A DNA stretch of 64,000 nt from Saccharospirillum sp. (GTDB lineage Bacteria; Pseudomonadota; Gammaproteobacteria; Pseudomonadales; Natronospirillaceae): positions 1,178,001 through 1,242,000 of the forward strand of contig JAGYIL010000001.1 in the NCBI GenBank assembly GCA_018402545.1, read 5' to 3'. Positions 1 through 8,386 of this stretch are shown in pieces. How positions within the stretch are numbered: the first letter of the stretch is position 1; every line of letters starts with the position of its first letter. The translations under genes were made by a program, and so were the position numbers. The notes beneath the pieces are model-generated. The model was not told the origin of the DNA and ran no database searches. It was given only the letters and a program-made list of their open reading frames with translations.

Positions 1-173
1 TGCGCGCATATTGTCCTATACGAACGGTCGGCCTCTAAAGCCATCGCCCTGATCAGGTTTTCAATATGCCGGTCTGACCTGTGTCACATCAATGTCTGTT
101 ACTTACGCAACCTGGGACGTGCTCTCCTTCTTTCAACGTGCTCGGTTTGCAGGTTAGTCTGTTTGCAGTCAGG
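1..173. other. non-coding flank downstream of IS1111-group transposase
   Basis: No gene is supported here. The segment follows the stop codon of the minus-strand transposase. In IS1111-group members of the IS110 family, the non-coding end downstream of the transposase is where the bridge RNA is expected (established for the family). A bridge RNA may therefore lie here and extend off the window, but I could not fold it or identify guide loops. Confidence 0.25.
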
Positions 174-1199
174 TTAACCCGCAGGCTGGTAGGATTTGCC
201 CCGGGCTACAATCACCCAAGCCACCCGTACCAGTTTGTTGACCAGCGCCACAACCGCTTTGTTAAAGCCTCGTCGCGCAACTAGGCTCTGTATCCATTGA
301 CTGAGCCGATCGTCTTTCCCCCTTTTGACGGCCGCCGCCACAACGGCTCGACACCCGTGTACCATGGCCGCTCTCAGGTTTGGATCACCGCGCTTGGTAA
401 TGCCGTAAAGGGACTCCCGCCCGCCCGTGCTGTATTGACGGGGCACAACTCCCAGGGCGGCTGACGCATCTCGCCCCCGACTGAACTGGTGTCCATTGCC
501 CATCCAGCACGCCAGCTGACTGCTTACAACAGGGCCAACTCCCGGCAGTTCCATTAACTTCTGACAAACCGGGTTTTGTTTGACCTGCTCATTCAAACAC
601 CGATCAAACCAGTCCAGTTCTTCTTGTAACGCCAGCCAATGTTGATAACGTCGATGCAGCAGTTCTCTGAACCGGGGGCTTAGCCCATTCTCCGCGTCTT
701 CCAATACCCAGGGGATTTCCTTGCGGAACGAAGCGACCCCTTGCGCAATGACCAGTCCATACTCAGACAGCAACCCTCGCATCTGATTGATCAGACCCGT
801 TTGATCCTGCTTCAAGCGATTACGGATTCGGTGGAATGCCTGGTCGTCCTGGTGATCCTGTGTCTTGACCTGGACCGGTCGAATCCTGCCATGTTGGCAA
901 GCCTCGGCAATCGCCAGTGCATCATTGCGGTCGTTCTTTTGACCACGCAGATAGCCTTTTACATGTTGGCTTGGCAATAACTGTACAGCTCGCCCGGCCG
1001 CTTGCAGCGTTCTGGCCAGGTGGTGTGCTCCAGAGCAGGCTTCCATGGCAATCACATCAACGTCGGCATTCATCAGGTACTCGAGTACCTGCTGGCGTCT
1101 CAACGTGCGTTGGCGCACCTGCTTTCCATGCCCATTCAAAATAGCCGCTTGAAAGGAGTTCTTTGCCAAATCCAAGCCTAATACGCTAATGTTGTTCAC
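174..1199 (-). CDS. IS110-family (IS1111 group) DEDD transposase/recombinase
   Basis: This is a site-specific recombinase that moves the insertion sequence using an RNA guide. The N-terminal RuvC-like DEDD domain starts with VLGLDLAKNSFQ and continues through MEACSGAHH and the KNDRNDA stretch. The C-terminal transposase_20 domain carries LPGVGP, the QYSTGG segment with its catalytic serine region, and the ARRGFNKAVVAL tail. Length is about 341 residues, normal for the family, with no frameshift. I chose the GTG at 1199 because GGAGGAG lies just upstream; an in-frame TTG at 1238 would add 13 residues and has no good ribosome site. The gene looks intact, so the element may be active. It lies next to a tandem palindromic repeat. 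Confidence 0.9.
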   Translation of the reverse strand: MNNISVLGLDLAKNSFQAAILNGHGKQVRQRTLRRQQVLEYLMNADVDVIAMEACSGAHHLARTLQAAGRAVQLLPSQHVKGYLRGQKNDRNDALAIAEACQHGRIRPVQVKTQDHQDDQAFHRIRNRLKQDQTGLINQMRGLLSEYGLVIAQGVASFRKEIPWVLEDAENGLSPRFRELLHRRYQHWLALQEELDWFDRCLNEQVKQNPVCQKLMELPGVGPVVSSQLACWMGNGHQFSRGRDASAALGVVPRQYSTGGRESLYGITKRGDPNLRAAMVHGCRAVVAAAVKRGKDDRLSQWIQSLVARRGFNKAVVALVNKLVRVAWVIVARGKSYQPAG

Positions 1200-1238
1200 G
1201 GTCTCCTCCACTCTTTTGATTGTTGTCTTCAACTCCAA
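174..1238 (-). mobile_element. IS110-family (IS1111 group) insertion sequence, minimal extent
   Basis: The recognisable part of the element is its transposase. IS110-family elements usually lack terminal inverted repeats and do not make target duplications. I could not place either end, so the coordinates are only the minimal extent of the open frame. Group assignment rests on the MEACSGAHH and QYSTGG motifs shared with IS1111-type transposases. Confidence 0.6.
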
Positions 1239-1284
1239 TCATGGCACATTGTGATGCCGCTTGAGGGGGAGGAGACCATTCCAT

Positions 1285-1550
1285 CGAACGGGGGTTAGGG
1301 TCGTTGCCCGTGATCATAATTCCGTTCGGGGCGAGCTTGCCGAACCATCTTGGGGATGAGGTTTAACCGGTGGTTGGTAATGCTCCGAAAGACCCTTCGA
1401 CAAGCTCAGGGCGAACGGGGGTTAGGTTCGTCGCCAGTGATCATAATTCCGTTCGGGGTGAGCTTGTCGAACCCTCTTGGGGATGGGGTTTAACCGGTGG
1501 TTGGTAATGCTCCGCAAGGCCCTTCGACAAGCTCAGGGCGAACGGGGGTT
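1285..1550. repeat. 127-bp tandem direct repeat (two units plus partial third) with internal palindrome
   Basis: Two units begin at 1285 and 1412, and the first 12 bases of a third begin at 1539, an exact 127-bp period. Each unit contains CCGTTCGGGG plus GAGCTTG near one end and CCCTTCGACAAGCTCAGGG near the other, which are largely complementary, so each unit can fold as a long hairpin. The core resembles the TTCGACAAGCTCAGGGCGAAC repeats common in proteobacterial genomes. A related hairpin lies at 24384..24481. The array fills the gap between the transposase and the RNase J-like gene. Confidence 0.85.
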
Positions 1551-1557
1551 CACTCTG

Positions 1558-2919
1558 CTATTCACTTGCCACCGGAATCAACGCATCCCGATCCCACCCG
1601 AGCCGTCCGGTAGCAACCGCCTTGCGCCGAATCCCCACCACCGGTTTGATATAAAACAAGTCGCCATTTTGTCCGGTTAACTGACGGTTGACGCCCGCAC
1701 CTCGGGCCAGTTTGGCATTGGCCGCCATGTGGGCGGGTTCGCCGTGAACCGGGATGGCCAGCTCTGGCTTGACCCAGTGATACATCTGCGTCAGTTCGTC
1801 GGCGGCCGGGTGGCCGGAAGCGTGAATCGGCAAGCCGGCTTCTTCGGCGGTGATGACGATGATGTCACGCGCTTTCAGCGCTCTGATCAGAGCGTCGACG
1901 AGGACTTCATTGCCCGGAATGATGCGTGCGCTGAACACAACCGTGTCGCCCGCTTCCAGCGTCAGATCCGGGTGTGTGTCTTTGGCCAGTCGTGACAGCG
2001 CGGCCCGGGGTTCGCCCTGGCTGCCAGTGGCGATGGCCATAAAGTGCTCGCGTGGGAAGAAACCGAGGTCGAAGGGGTCGATGAAGCGGTGCTTACAGTC
2101 CCAGTAACCGGTTGCTTTGGCCGCCGATACCATGTTTTTTAATGAGCGGCCCAGCAGGGCGACGCGGCGGCCGGTCTGGTCGGCGGCCTGCATCAGCGTA
2201 ACCAGCCGGGCGACGTTGCTGGCAAAACAGCTGACAACTACTCGACCACGGGCGTTTTCAATGATTTTGCGCAACCCGGGAATCAGTTCCGACTCTGATA
2301 CCGAATGACCATCGACCAGCGCATTGGTGGAATCACACACCATGGCCGAAGGAGATTCATCCGCCAGTGCCTGGAAGATTTTGGGAGCGATGGGCGGCCC
2401 GATGACCGGGGCCGGGTCGAGTTTCCAGTCCGCAGTGTGAAAAACACTGCCGACGGGCGTGCGGATCATGAGTGCCTGGGGCTCGGGTATCGAATGGGTG
2501 ATATTAAGCCATTCGACATTGAACGGGCCTATTTGACGCCGGTCGCCGGGTTTTACGACCTCGATAGAGATTTGCCCGGCCAGATTGAACTCGACCAGTT
2601 TGCGGCGCAGCACTTCGGCGGTGAACGCCGTGGTATAGACCCGGCCCTTAAAGCGACGCCACAGATAGGGAAGGGCGCCTAAATGGTCTTCATGGGCATG
2701 AGTGATAACGATACCGGCCAGATGATCGGCGCGTTCGGCAATAAAAGCCGGGTCGGGCATTTGTACATGGGGCTGATGTGCCTGATCGGGGTCGGCAAAG
2801 GTGACGCCGCAGTCAACCATTAACCACTGGTCGTCGTGGCCATACAAATTGAGGTTCATACCGATTTCGCCGCAGCCACCCAGCGGCAGAAACCAGAGAT
2901 CAGTGTGATCGGGGGACAT
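1558..2919 (-). CDS. RNase J-family metallo-beta-lactamase ribonuclease
   Basis: This is a predicted RNA-processing nuclease of the beta-CASP metallo-beta-lactamase family. The zinc-binding motif HAHEDH occurs at residues 74-79, preceded by GGCGEIGMN, a hallmark of RNase J-like proteins. A beta-CASP insert and the late histidine region (ASGHPAADE, IPVHGE) follow. At 453 residues it lacks the extra C-terminal domain of the ~555-residue Firmicutes RNase J. Short RNase J-like proteins of this kind occur in gammaproteobacteria alongside RNase E, and their targets are mostly unknown. No strong ribosome site is seen before the ATG at 2919. It stands alone, with a palindromic repeat upstream. Confidence 0.85.
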   Translation of the reverse strand: MSPDHTDLWFLPLGGCGEIGMNLNLYGHDDQWLMVDCGVTFADPDQAHQPHVQMPDPAFIAERADHLAGIVITHAHEDHLGALPYLWRRFKGRVYTTAFTAEVLRRKLVEFNLAGQISIEVVKPGDRRQIGPFNVEWLNITHSIPEPQALMIRTPVGSVFHTADWKLDPAPVIGPPIAPKIFQALADESPSAMVCDSTNALVDGHSVSESELIPGLRKIIENARGRVVVSCFASNVARLVTLMQAADQTGRRVALLGRSLKNMVSAAKATGYWDCKHRFIDPFDLGFFPREHFMAIATGSQGEPRAALSRLAKDTHPDLTLEAGDTVVFSARIIPGNEVLVDALIRALKARDIIVITAEEAGLPIHASGHPAADELTQMYHWVKPELAIPVHGEPAHMAANAKLARGAGVNRQLTGQNGDLFYIKPVVGIRRKAVATGRLGWDRDALIPVASE

Positions 2920-3056
2920 GCATTCTGCAGTTAATTGAAAATGTAACGGTAGTTTACCGAATACGGGGAGCGACTGTTGGGAAAGGCGGCTCAGTAACGA
3001 AAATTCTTCGCAAAAGGATTTCGTTCTTCAAGAGTTGGAACTAGGTGAAATGACGA

Positions 3057-3254
3057 GCGGTGGCTGCCTGGGATGCTTCCGTGGGGGAGTCCGCAGCAGG
3101 GACTAAAACGCCAGGAGCGTTTTAGCATGAGCGCAGCGAGCCCGAAGGGTGGATCCCAGGGATGGGATTCATATCCTGCGGCCTAGGCTCCATGAAAGGA
3201 TTGAGTGGGCGGCAATCCGCCCGACCCCACAGAAGCATCCCAGGTGGCCGCCGC
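3057..3254 (+). repeat. palindromic intergenic element, long form (copy 1 of 7)
   Basis: Arms of about 30 bases pair across the element: GCGGTGGCTGCCTGGGATGC at the left and a near-complementary copy ending GGCCGCCGC at 3254. The loop is the long version: AGTCCGCAGCAGGGA, a CTAAAACGC/GCGTTTTAG hairpin, the conserved GAGCGCAGCGAGCCCGAAGG, a GGATCCC/GGGATTC hairpin, then GCGGCCTAGGCTCCATG. It lies between the start of the RNase J-like gene and the stop of the sigma-54 activator gene. The rest of 2920..3295 shows nothing else I can name. Confidence 0.9.
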
Positions 3255-3295
3255 GGACCAAAGCCACAGAGCCGACCACAACGCCGAAACCCGGG

Positions 3296-4255
3296 TTACA
3301 TAAGCTGCAGGGATTTCATTTTTCGCCAGAGGGTGGCGCGTGATATGCCCATGGCGTCGGCGACGGCCTGCTTGTGGCCTTTGTGTTGTTGCATTAGTGC
3401 GAAAATTCGGTCCCGTTCATTTTGCTCGATGCTGATCTCGGACTCATCCGGTGGGGCTTCGCCGCGCAGCTCGGGTGGCAGGTCCTGTAGCTGAATGGTT
3501 GGGCCTTCGCCGATGGCGTGGGCGTAGGTGATGACATTGATCAGCTCGCGAATGTTGCCGGGCCAGTCGTAGGCCAACAGCGCATCGTAGGCAGGCGCGG
3601 CGATGCTGTCGATATGACGTTCGTTTTCCTGGTTCAGGCTGTTGATGAACTGCCAACTGAGCATGGCGACGTCGCCAACGCGGCTTTTCAGTGGCGGCAG
3701 GTACAGCGGTACGACGCGCACCCGGTACATCAGATCTTCGCGGAAATCGCCGTCTGCGGCCAGTTTACGCAAGGATTTGTGCGTGGCGCTGACCAGGCGG
3801 ATGTCAGTATGCAGTACTTCGCTTGAGCCCAGCGGCGTAAAGCATCGGTCCTGCAGTACTCGCAGCAGACCGGCCTGAATATCCAGCGGCATTTCCGCAA
3901 TTTCATCCAAAAACAGGGTGCCGCCGTCAGTCAGTTCAAACAAGCCGGTGCGATCATGCGTGGCGCCGGTGAAGGCACCGCGTTTGTGACCGAAGAGTTC
4001 CGAGGCCATCAACTCGCGCGACAGGGCCGCGCAGTTGATGGCGCTGAACGGCTGAGCGGCACGGCGTGATTGGTCGTGGATATAACGCGCGACCAGTTCC
4101 TTGCCGGACCCGGTTTGACCGCGCACCAGAATCGACGCCTGGGTTCGGGCCACGCGCTCGGCCTGAGCCATGAACTCGAGCATGTTGGGGGCGACAGTCA
4201 GCAGGCCACCAAAGTTATGCGGGCGCTGGTCGTCGGGCCGGTAGAGGTCAGTCAT
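3296..4255 (-). CDS. PspF-like sigma-54-dependent transcriptional activator
   Basis: This is a bacterial enhancer-binding protein that opens sigma-54 RNA polymerase promoters using ATP. The AAA+ domain starts almost at the N-terminus: Walker A GQTGSGKE at residues 46-53, the sigma-54-contacting GAFTGA loop at 93-98 and Walker B GTLFLDE near 112-118. A Fis-type helix-turn-helix (ISRATLWRKMKSLQ) ends the 319-residue protein. There is no N-terminal receiver, GAF or PAS domain, as in PspF, so activity is probably set by a partner protein or by expression level. It overlaps the upstream SulP gene by 8 bases, so it is co-transcribed with SulP and the DUF442 gene. No pspA-like gene is nearby, so it is not called pspF. 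Its targets are unknown. Confidence 0.85.
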   Translation of the reverse strand: MTDLYRPDDQRPHNFGGLLTVAPNMLEFMAQAERVARTQASILVRGQTGSGKELVARYIHDQSRRAAQPFSAINCAALSRELMASELFGHKRGAFTGATHDRTGLFELTDGGTLFLDEIAEMPLDIQAGLLRVLQDRCFTPLGSSEVLHTDIRLVSATHKSLRKLAADGDFREDLMYRVRVVPLYLPPLKSRVGDVAMLSWQFINSLNQENERHIDSIAAPAYDALLAYDWPGNIRELINVITYAHAIGEGPTIQLQDLPPELRGEAPPDESEISIEQNERDRIFALMQQHKGHKQAVADAMGISRATLWRKMKSLQLM

Positions 4256-5858
4256 GGTCTGGCTCCGGTTCGCGGATGCGCTGCGCCATTACCCGGTCGC
4301 ACCAGGGCAAACGAATGCCCAGGGTGTTGGACAGCTGCACCAGTGCCGGGGTATGGCCACAAATCTGAATCTCGATGCCCTGCGTCTGGGCATGCGCTAC
4401 AAACTGCTGCAAAGCCTGCAGGGCCGCTACGCGGATGTGATGTGTATGGGTCAGGTCGATGGTCAGCAGGGTTGTTTTCGGAGCCAGCATGGCCGTGAGC
4501 CGTTCCGGGAGCTGACGTGCAGCGGCGAAATAGAGGCTGCCCGAGATCTGAATCAGCGTATGGGGGCTGTCGAGTTCGATGGTGTCACGCAGCCAGCCTT
4601 CTTCGTCTACCGCGTAGCGCCGCAGCAGGGGTACGCTGGCCTGAAACAGAAAGATGCCGAGCCCCAGCGCCGCGCCGAGCAGAATGGCCTCGTGGAAATT
4701 GAGGACCAGGGTGCTGATCAGGGTGACCAGAAACAGAGTTCGGGTCTGGGAGTTGGCTTTGAGAATGGTGCGAATCTGGTCGGGCTTCAGCATCGACAGG
4801 GCAGTGGCAACCAACAGTCCGGCGATAACCGCCTGTGGAATGGCGCGAATCAGATCGGCGCCAAACAGAATAATGGGCAGAATGGCCAGGGCGGCGATAA
4901 AGGGCGCCCAGCGGGTAACCGCACCACCAATGTCGAGCAATACAGACCGGGTCAGGGAAGTGCTGGCCGGGAAGGCCCCGGTCACGCTGCCGACCAGGTT
5001 GGCAATGCCCTGGCTGCCGAGCTCGCGCCGCAGCCAGCGCTGCTCGGCCCGGTTGCGCAGGGTCACAATCAATTCCAGCGAGCCGATAAAGGAGACAGCA
5101 AAACCCGGGATGATCAGTGCCTGTACCATGCTCCAGCTGGGCCAGTGAGTAGCCAGTTGCGGCCAGCCATCGGAAATGACGGTGGTTTGTTCCAGCGTTA
5201 TCCAGCGCTCGATAAAAGACCAGGGTGCCCAGATTACCAGGGCCGTGCTGACCACCAGAGTCATCAGCGGAATCGGCCAGCGTGGCAAGAAGCGCCGGCC
5301 GAGCACGACTGACGCCAGCGCAAAGACCGACAGGCCAACTGCTGCCCATTCAATATCAGGCAGCCTCAGACCTGAGAGCTGAACTAGCTCATCCACGACA
5401 TTGCGCACATCGGAGAAGGGAGTGCCGATGAATTCGTCGAGCTGCATCAGCGCAATGATAACGGCCGCACCGGTGGCGAAACCCACCATAACGGCTTCGG
5501 GAACGAAGTCGAAGACGCGCTCCGCCCGCAGCGCGACGATCAGCAGGCGTGAAAGGCCCGCCAGAACCGTCAGGGTGGCCATGGCGGTTAATAACAGCTC
5601 AGGCTGGTCGGCCCAGGGGGTCAGGCTGGCGAGAATGATCAGGCCGGTGGTGTTTGTCGGTCCGACCGTAACATGGGCACTGCGACCAAAGAGGGCGGCC
5701 ACCATGCCCGGCAGGGCGGCGGTGACCATCCCGTACATCGGGGGCAGCCCCGATAACATGGCGTAGGCAAGGCATTGCGGAATACCGACCAGTGCCACCA
5801 GTAAGCCGGCGTTGATGTCGCCGGCGCGGGGCAGTGAGAAGGCGATGGCTTTCGGCAA
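4248..5858 (-). CDS. SulP (SLC26) family anion transporter with STAS domain
   Basis: This is an inner-membrane transporter for sulfate, bicarbonate or a related anion. Residues ~15-400 form the multi-pass SulP membrane domain, opening with LVALVGIPQCLAYAMLSGLPP, the conserved first-helix region, and including GSVTGAFPASTSLTRSVL. A cytoplasmic STAS domain occupies roughly 430-520. Length, 536 residues, is typical. The start is a TTG at 5858, three bases after the stop of the DUF442 gene, so translation is probably coupled. The stop overlaps the downstream sigma-54 activator gene. Pairing with a DUF442 persulfide/rhodanese-like protein suggests a sulfur oxyanion as substrate; that is inference from context only. 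Confidence 0.85.
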   Translation of the reverse strand: MPKAIAFSLPRAGDINAGLLVALVGIPQCLAYAMLSGLPPMYGMVTAALPGMVAALFGRSAHVTVGPTNTTGLIILASLTPWADQPELLLTAMATLTVLAGLSRLLIVALRAERVFDFVPEAVMVGFATGAAVIIALMQLDEFIGTPFSDVRNVVDELVQLSGLRLPDIEWAAVGLSVFALASVVLGRRFLPRWPIPLMTLVVSTALVIWAPWSFIERWITLEQTTVISDGWPQLATHWPSWSMVQALIIPGFAVSFIGSLELIVTLRNRAEQRWLRRELGSQGIANLVGSVTGAFPASTSLTRSVLLDIGGAVTRWAPFIAALAILPIILFGADLIRAIPQAVIAGLLVATALSMLKPDQIRTILKANSQTRTLFLVTLISTLVLNFHEAILLGAALGLGIFLFQASVPLLRRYAVDEEGWLRDTIELDSPHTLIQISGSLYFAAARQLPERLTAMLAPKTTLLTIDLTHTHHIRVAALQALQQFVAHAQTQGIEIQICGHTPALVQLSNTLGIRLPWCDRVMAQRIREPEPDHD

Positions 5859-5861
5859 GAC

Positions 5862-6194
5862 TCAGTTGGACCCCTGAGTGGCGTTGTACAAAATGCTGCT
5901 GCGATTGCCAGTGCGACAATAGGCAAGAATGTTGCTGCCGTCGTCGATCAGGGCTTTCAGGGTACTCACCTGCTCGGGCGAGTAGTTGGGCCCGTTCATC
6001 GGCAGCTCGACGAATTTGATGCCGGCCGCATCGCAGGCACGACGGATGTCGGCCGCTGGAATCTGGTCGGCACTTTCGCCATCGGGCCGGTTGCAGACGA
6101 TGACACCGATACCCTGTTCTTTGGCTTCGGCAACGTCGTTAGTCGTAATTTGCGGGCTGACCCGGAAGGTGGGGGATAGCTGGGTTACGTTCAT
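5862..6194 (-). CDS. DUF442/TIGR01244-family rhodanese-like sulfur transferase
   Basis: This is a small (110-residue) cytoplasmic protein of the DUF442 family, which has a dual-specificity-phosphatase/rhodanese-like fold. The active-site loop CRTGNR lies at residues 93-98 with C93 as the predicted nucleophile. Homologues are often fused or linked to persulfide dioxygenases and sulfide:quinone oxidoreductases, so a role in handling persulfide sulfur is plausible. The ATG at 6194 is chosen because AGGAGAGG precedes it; an in-frame ATG 57 bases upstream has no such site. It is the first gene of the operon with SulP and the sigma-54 activator. The TIGR01244 assignment is from memory of the family. 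Confidence 0.8.
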   Translation of the reverse strand: MNVTQLSPTFRVSPQITTNDVAEAKEQGIGVIVCNRPDGESADQIPAADIRRACDAAGIKFVELPMNGPNYSPEQVSTLKALIDDGSNILAYCRTGNRSSILYNATQGSN

Positions 6195-6550
6195 TGAACC
6201 TCTCCTGCTTTGATGTCGAATTATGCTGGATGCTACCACCTGCTTAACCACGGTGCGATACCGTCGGCCGGATTGCAGCGTTCAGCGCTTACATTAGTAA
6301 AGTATAATATAATGATATGGATCACAGTTTCCAGAGATTGGTCGTCGTGCTGCATTAATTTTCCATGTCAGGCCTCCCGGCATGCTTGCAGTCTGCGCCA
6401 ATTCCTCTATGTTATCAGTCAGCATCCGGCCACTTTTACGTAGCCTCTGAACGGTTGCAAACAGGCCCTGTTCCAGCCTGGTAGAAATCGCTCAGGTGAC
6501 CGTCAACAACAATAACCCGTACCGGCCGGACCGACCCTTTGGAGAGCATT
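6195..6550. other. divergent intergenic region
   Basis: This 356-base gap separates the minus-strand DUF442-SulP operon from the plus-strand Yip1-like gene. A very AT-rich patch at 6294-6320 (including GTATAATATAATGATAT) is the only strong promoter-like composition. It could serve the minus-strand operon. I saw no clear -24/-12 sigma-54 promoter and no gene. Confidence 0.4.
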
Positions 6551-7162
6551 ATGATTCTGGATCACACCCTTGGTATTTTCACTCACCCCGGTAGTGAGTG
6601 GTCACTCATTCGTAAACAGCGACGCAGCAAGACGATGGAGTTTCTGACTCACGTCCCGATTCTGGCGCTGATTCCTGCGGTGTGTTTCTATTTTGGCGTG
6701 GCGGAAGTAGGCTGGCGTCTGGGTGACGGGCCGCTGACTGTGCTGACGGCGCAAAGTGCGCTGGTTCTGTGCGTGCTGAGCTATCTGGCGGCATTGGTCG
6801 GCGTCTGGGCATTCGGTGAGTTTATTACCTGGATGACAACAACCTATTCCGATGAGCCGGTTGATCCGCACCACGGCATGGCTCTGGCTGTTTATACCAC
6901 AGCGCCAATTTTCCTGGCTGGTATCGTCGGTGCCTGGCCAGTGCTCTGGCTAAACGCCGTGGTATTTGCCATCGCGGCCGCCTATGCGGTCTATCTGATC
7001 TACGAAGGCCTGCCCATCGTGATGAACATTCCGAAAGAGCGTGCCTTCATGTACGCCACTTCGGTCATCACCGTAGCCCTGGTGCTGCTGGTAACCCTGC
7101 GGGTAGGCACCGTCATCGTCTGGTCAGCCGGCTTCGGCCCCGAATACATGGTATTGGAATGA
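6551..7162 (+). CDS. Yip1-family inner-membrane protein
   Basis: This is a 203-residue multi-pass membrane protein of the Yip1 domain family (DUF1282-like). The N-terminus HPGSEWSLIRKQRRS is the typical cytosolic lead (P..W..I) before about five membrane helices. A conserved-looking YTTAPIFLAGIVGAWP segment lies in the centre. Function in bacteria is unknown. The ATG at 6551 is preferred because GGAG lies 9 bases upstream; an ATG at 6539 overlaps the ribosome site. It is monocistronic and ends at a palindromic repeat and a bidirectional terminator. Confidence 0.75.
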   Translation: MILDHTLGIFTHPGSEWSLIRKQRRSKTMEFLTHVPILALIPAVCFYFGVAEVGWRLGDGPLTVLTAQSALVLCVLSYLAALVGVWAFGEFITWMTTTYSDEPVDPHHGMALAVYTTAPIFLAGIVGAWPVLWLNAVVFAIAAAYAVYLIYEGLPIVMNIPKERAFMYATSVITVALVLLVTLRVGTVIVWSAGFGPEYMVLE

Positions 7163-7178
7163 TCAGTGGCAGGAGTTC

Positions 7179-7291
7179 GTGTCGGCTACCGGGTAGTCCT
7201 CTCCGGGGTCGGCGTGAACTCGTCCATGAGGCCTAGACCACAGCATCCCTGCTGTGGACTCCCCCGGAGAGGCCTACCCGGCAGCCGACAC
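7179..7291 (-). repeat. palindromic intergenic element, short form (copy 2 of 7)
   Basis: The arms are GTGTCGGCTACCGGGTAGTC at the left and a complementary arm ending CAGCCGACAC at 7291. Both halves contain a CCTCTCCGGGG/CCCCGGAGAGG block, which differs from the other copies but matches within this one. The loop, read on the minus strand, is AGTCCACAGCAGGGATGCTG then GGTCTAGGCCTCATGGAC and ACGCCGA, the short version without the extra module. It lies between two convergent genes. Confidence 0.9.
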
Positions 7292-7321
7292 TAATTGCCG
7301 CGTTGATTCCGACATTGCATT

Positions 7322-7350
7322 AAAAAGCCGACATTAAAGTCGGCTTTTTT
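7322..7350. terminator. bidirectional rho-independent terminator
   Basis: AAAAAGCCGAC and GTCGGCTTTTTT form a stem with a short AT-rich loop, with A and T tracts at each side. It lies between the converging Yip1-like gene and the lipoprotein gene and can end both transcripts. Confidence 0.85.
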
Positions 7351-7363
7351 GTGGTTGTAGAGG

Positions 7364-8278
7364 TTAGAGCAAACTCGACCAGGAAATGCTGTCCCGATAG
7401 CCATTGCTGTCGGTACGAGTCACGCCATAGTCCGAAAACTCCAGGTCCACCCATCCCCGATATGCCGTCATCCGTACCTTGCCCGCGTGTGGGCGGGTGT
7501 CGTTCTGGTACCAGTGCACGCCGCGTGTGGTAGTCAGACTGGCCGAGTTCGTGCGCCAGCCATCGTCTAGCCAGACGCTGGCGCTGGCTTCAATGCGAAA
7601 GTCGGTTGAATCCAGCTCGACGATGTCGGTGTTGATATTGGTGTAGTTCAGGTCGCTGCGTTCAGCGCGCATGCGCAGCCGGCCGGTCATGCTGCCTTCG
7701 AGGGATTCGATGCGGTCGTCATAGTCGTCGTACCAGCCCATTACATCAAAATCGAGCCGGCTGTTCAGGGTGACGTAGCCCTGCCAGTTGCGGGTATCGC
7801 AGTCTACAGCTTCGGCGGTTACGTCCATGGTGATGAACGTCATGCTGTCAGAGTAGGTTTCGGTCTCACCATAGGCATCGATACTGGTGTAGCCGCCAAA
7901 GTCGCAGGCTCCGGAATCAAACAGGTAGGTTGACGTGGTTTCAACCGGAATATGACTGCGGCTGGCCATGCGGGCTGAGGGGGTTAGAAACGCCTCGGGG
8001 TCCGCGATCATCTCGATGCTGGTGGCGCTCAGTGAGTAGGGTACCAGGGCGCTGCGCACCAGAAACTCGGTGTCGTAGCGCGCCAGTGTTGGAGTGACTT
8101 CCGTGTCGTAACCGGCCTCATGCTCATTTACATCGGTGACGCTTACGTGGCAACCGGTCAGCAGCAGGCCTGTCATTATGGAAAAGGTGGCCATGGTGGC
8201 CAGACGGCGCAGCCGAGCGGGTGAATGCTGGTTTGGCTCGATCGGTACGAACCGTTGATGCAAGCTGTTCTGAGTCAT
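7364..8278 (-). CDS. predicted lipoprotein of unknown function
   Basis: I do not recognise the family. The 304-residue product has a long, basic N-terminal lead, a hydrophobic stretch at residues ~28-41 and a lipobox-like LLTGC with C43 as the likely lipidated cysteine, so it is probably attached to the outer membrane facing the periplasm. The rest is rich in polar, aromatic and beta-prone segments (DSTDFRIEASASVWLDDGW) and could be a beta-sandwich. The ATG at 8278 is preceded by AAGGAGCC. It is a single gene, ending at the shared terminator. The leader is longer than usual for a lipoprotein, so an internal methionine could be the true start. Confidence 0.6.
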   Translation of the reverse strand: MTQNSLHQRFVPIEPNQHSPARLRRLATMATFSIMTGLLLTGCHVSVTDVNEHEAGYDTEVTPTLARYDTEFLVRSALVPYSLSATSIEMIADPEAFLTPSARMASRSHIPVETTSTYLFDSGACDFGGYTSIDAYGETETYSDSMTFITMDVTAEAVDCDTRNWQGYVTLNSRLDFDVMGWYDDYDDRIESLEGSMTGRLRMRAERSDLNYTNINTDIVELDSTDFRIEASASVWLDDGWRTNSASLTTTRGVHWYQNDTRPHAGKVRMTAYRGWVDLEFSDYGVTRTDSNGYRDSISWSSLL

Positions 8279-8386
8279 GAGTAAGGCTCCTTGTTCGATG
8301 GAGCCAGTATCGCAAGGCAGGCTGAACCCGATCTGAACTGAGCAGGCTGAAAGATGTGGTTGTTAATATTGGGTTAAGGAAATGAA

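Noticed and set aside
81-284. Small open frame at the left end
   Set aside because: It overlaps the 3' end of the transposase gene on the other strand and has no ribosome site or recognisable similarity.
1285-1550. CRISPR-like direct repeats
   Set aside because: Period is 127 bp with no variable spacers and no cas genes; it is a tandem duplication of a hairpin unit.
3296-4255. pspF of a phage-shock operon
   Set aside because: The protein has the PspF layout, but no pspA, pspB or pspC gene is divergent from it; the neighbours are SulP and DUF442.
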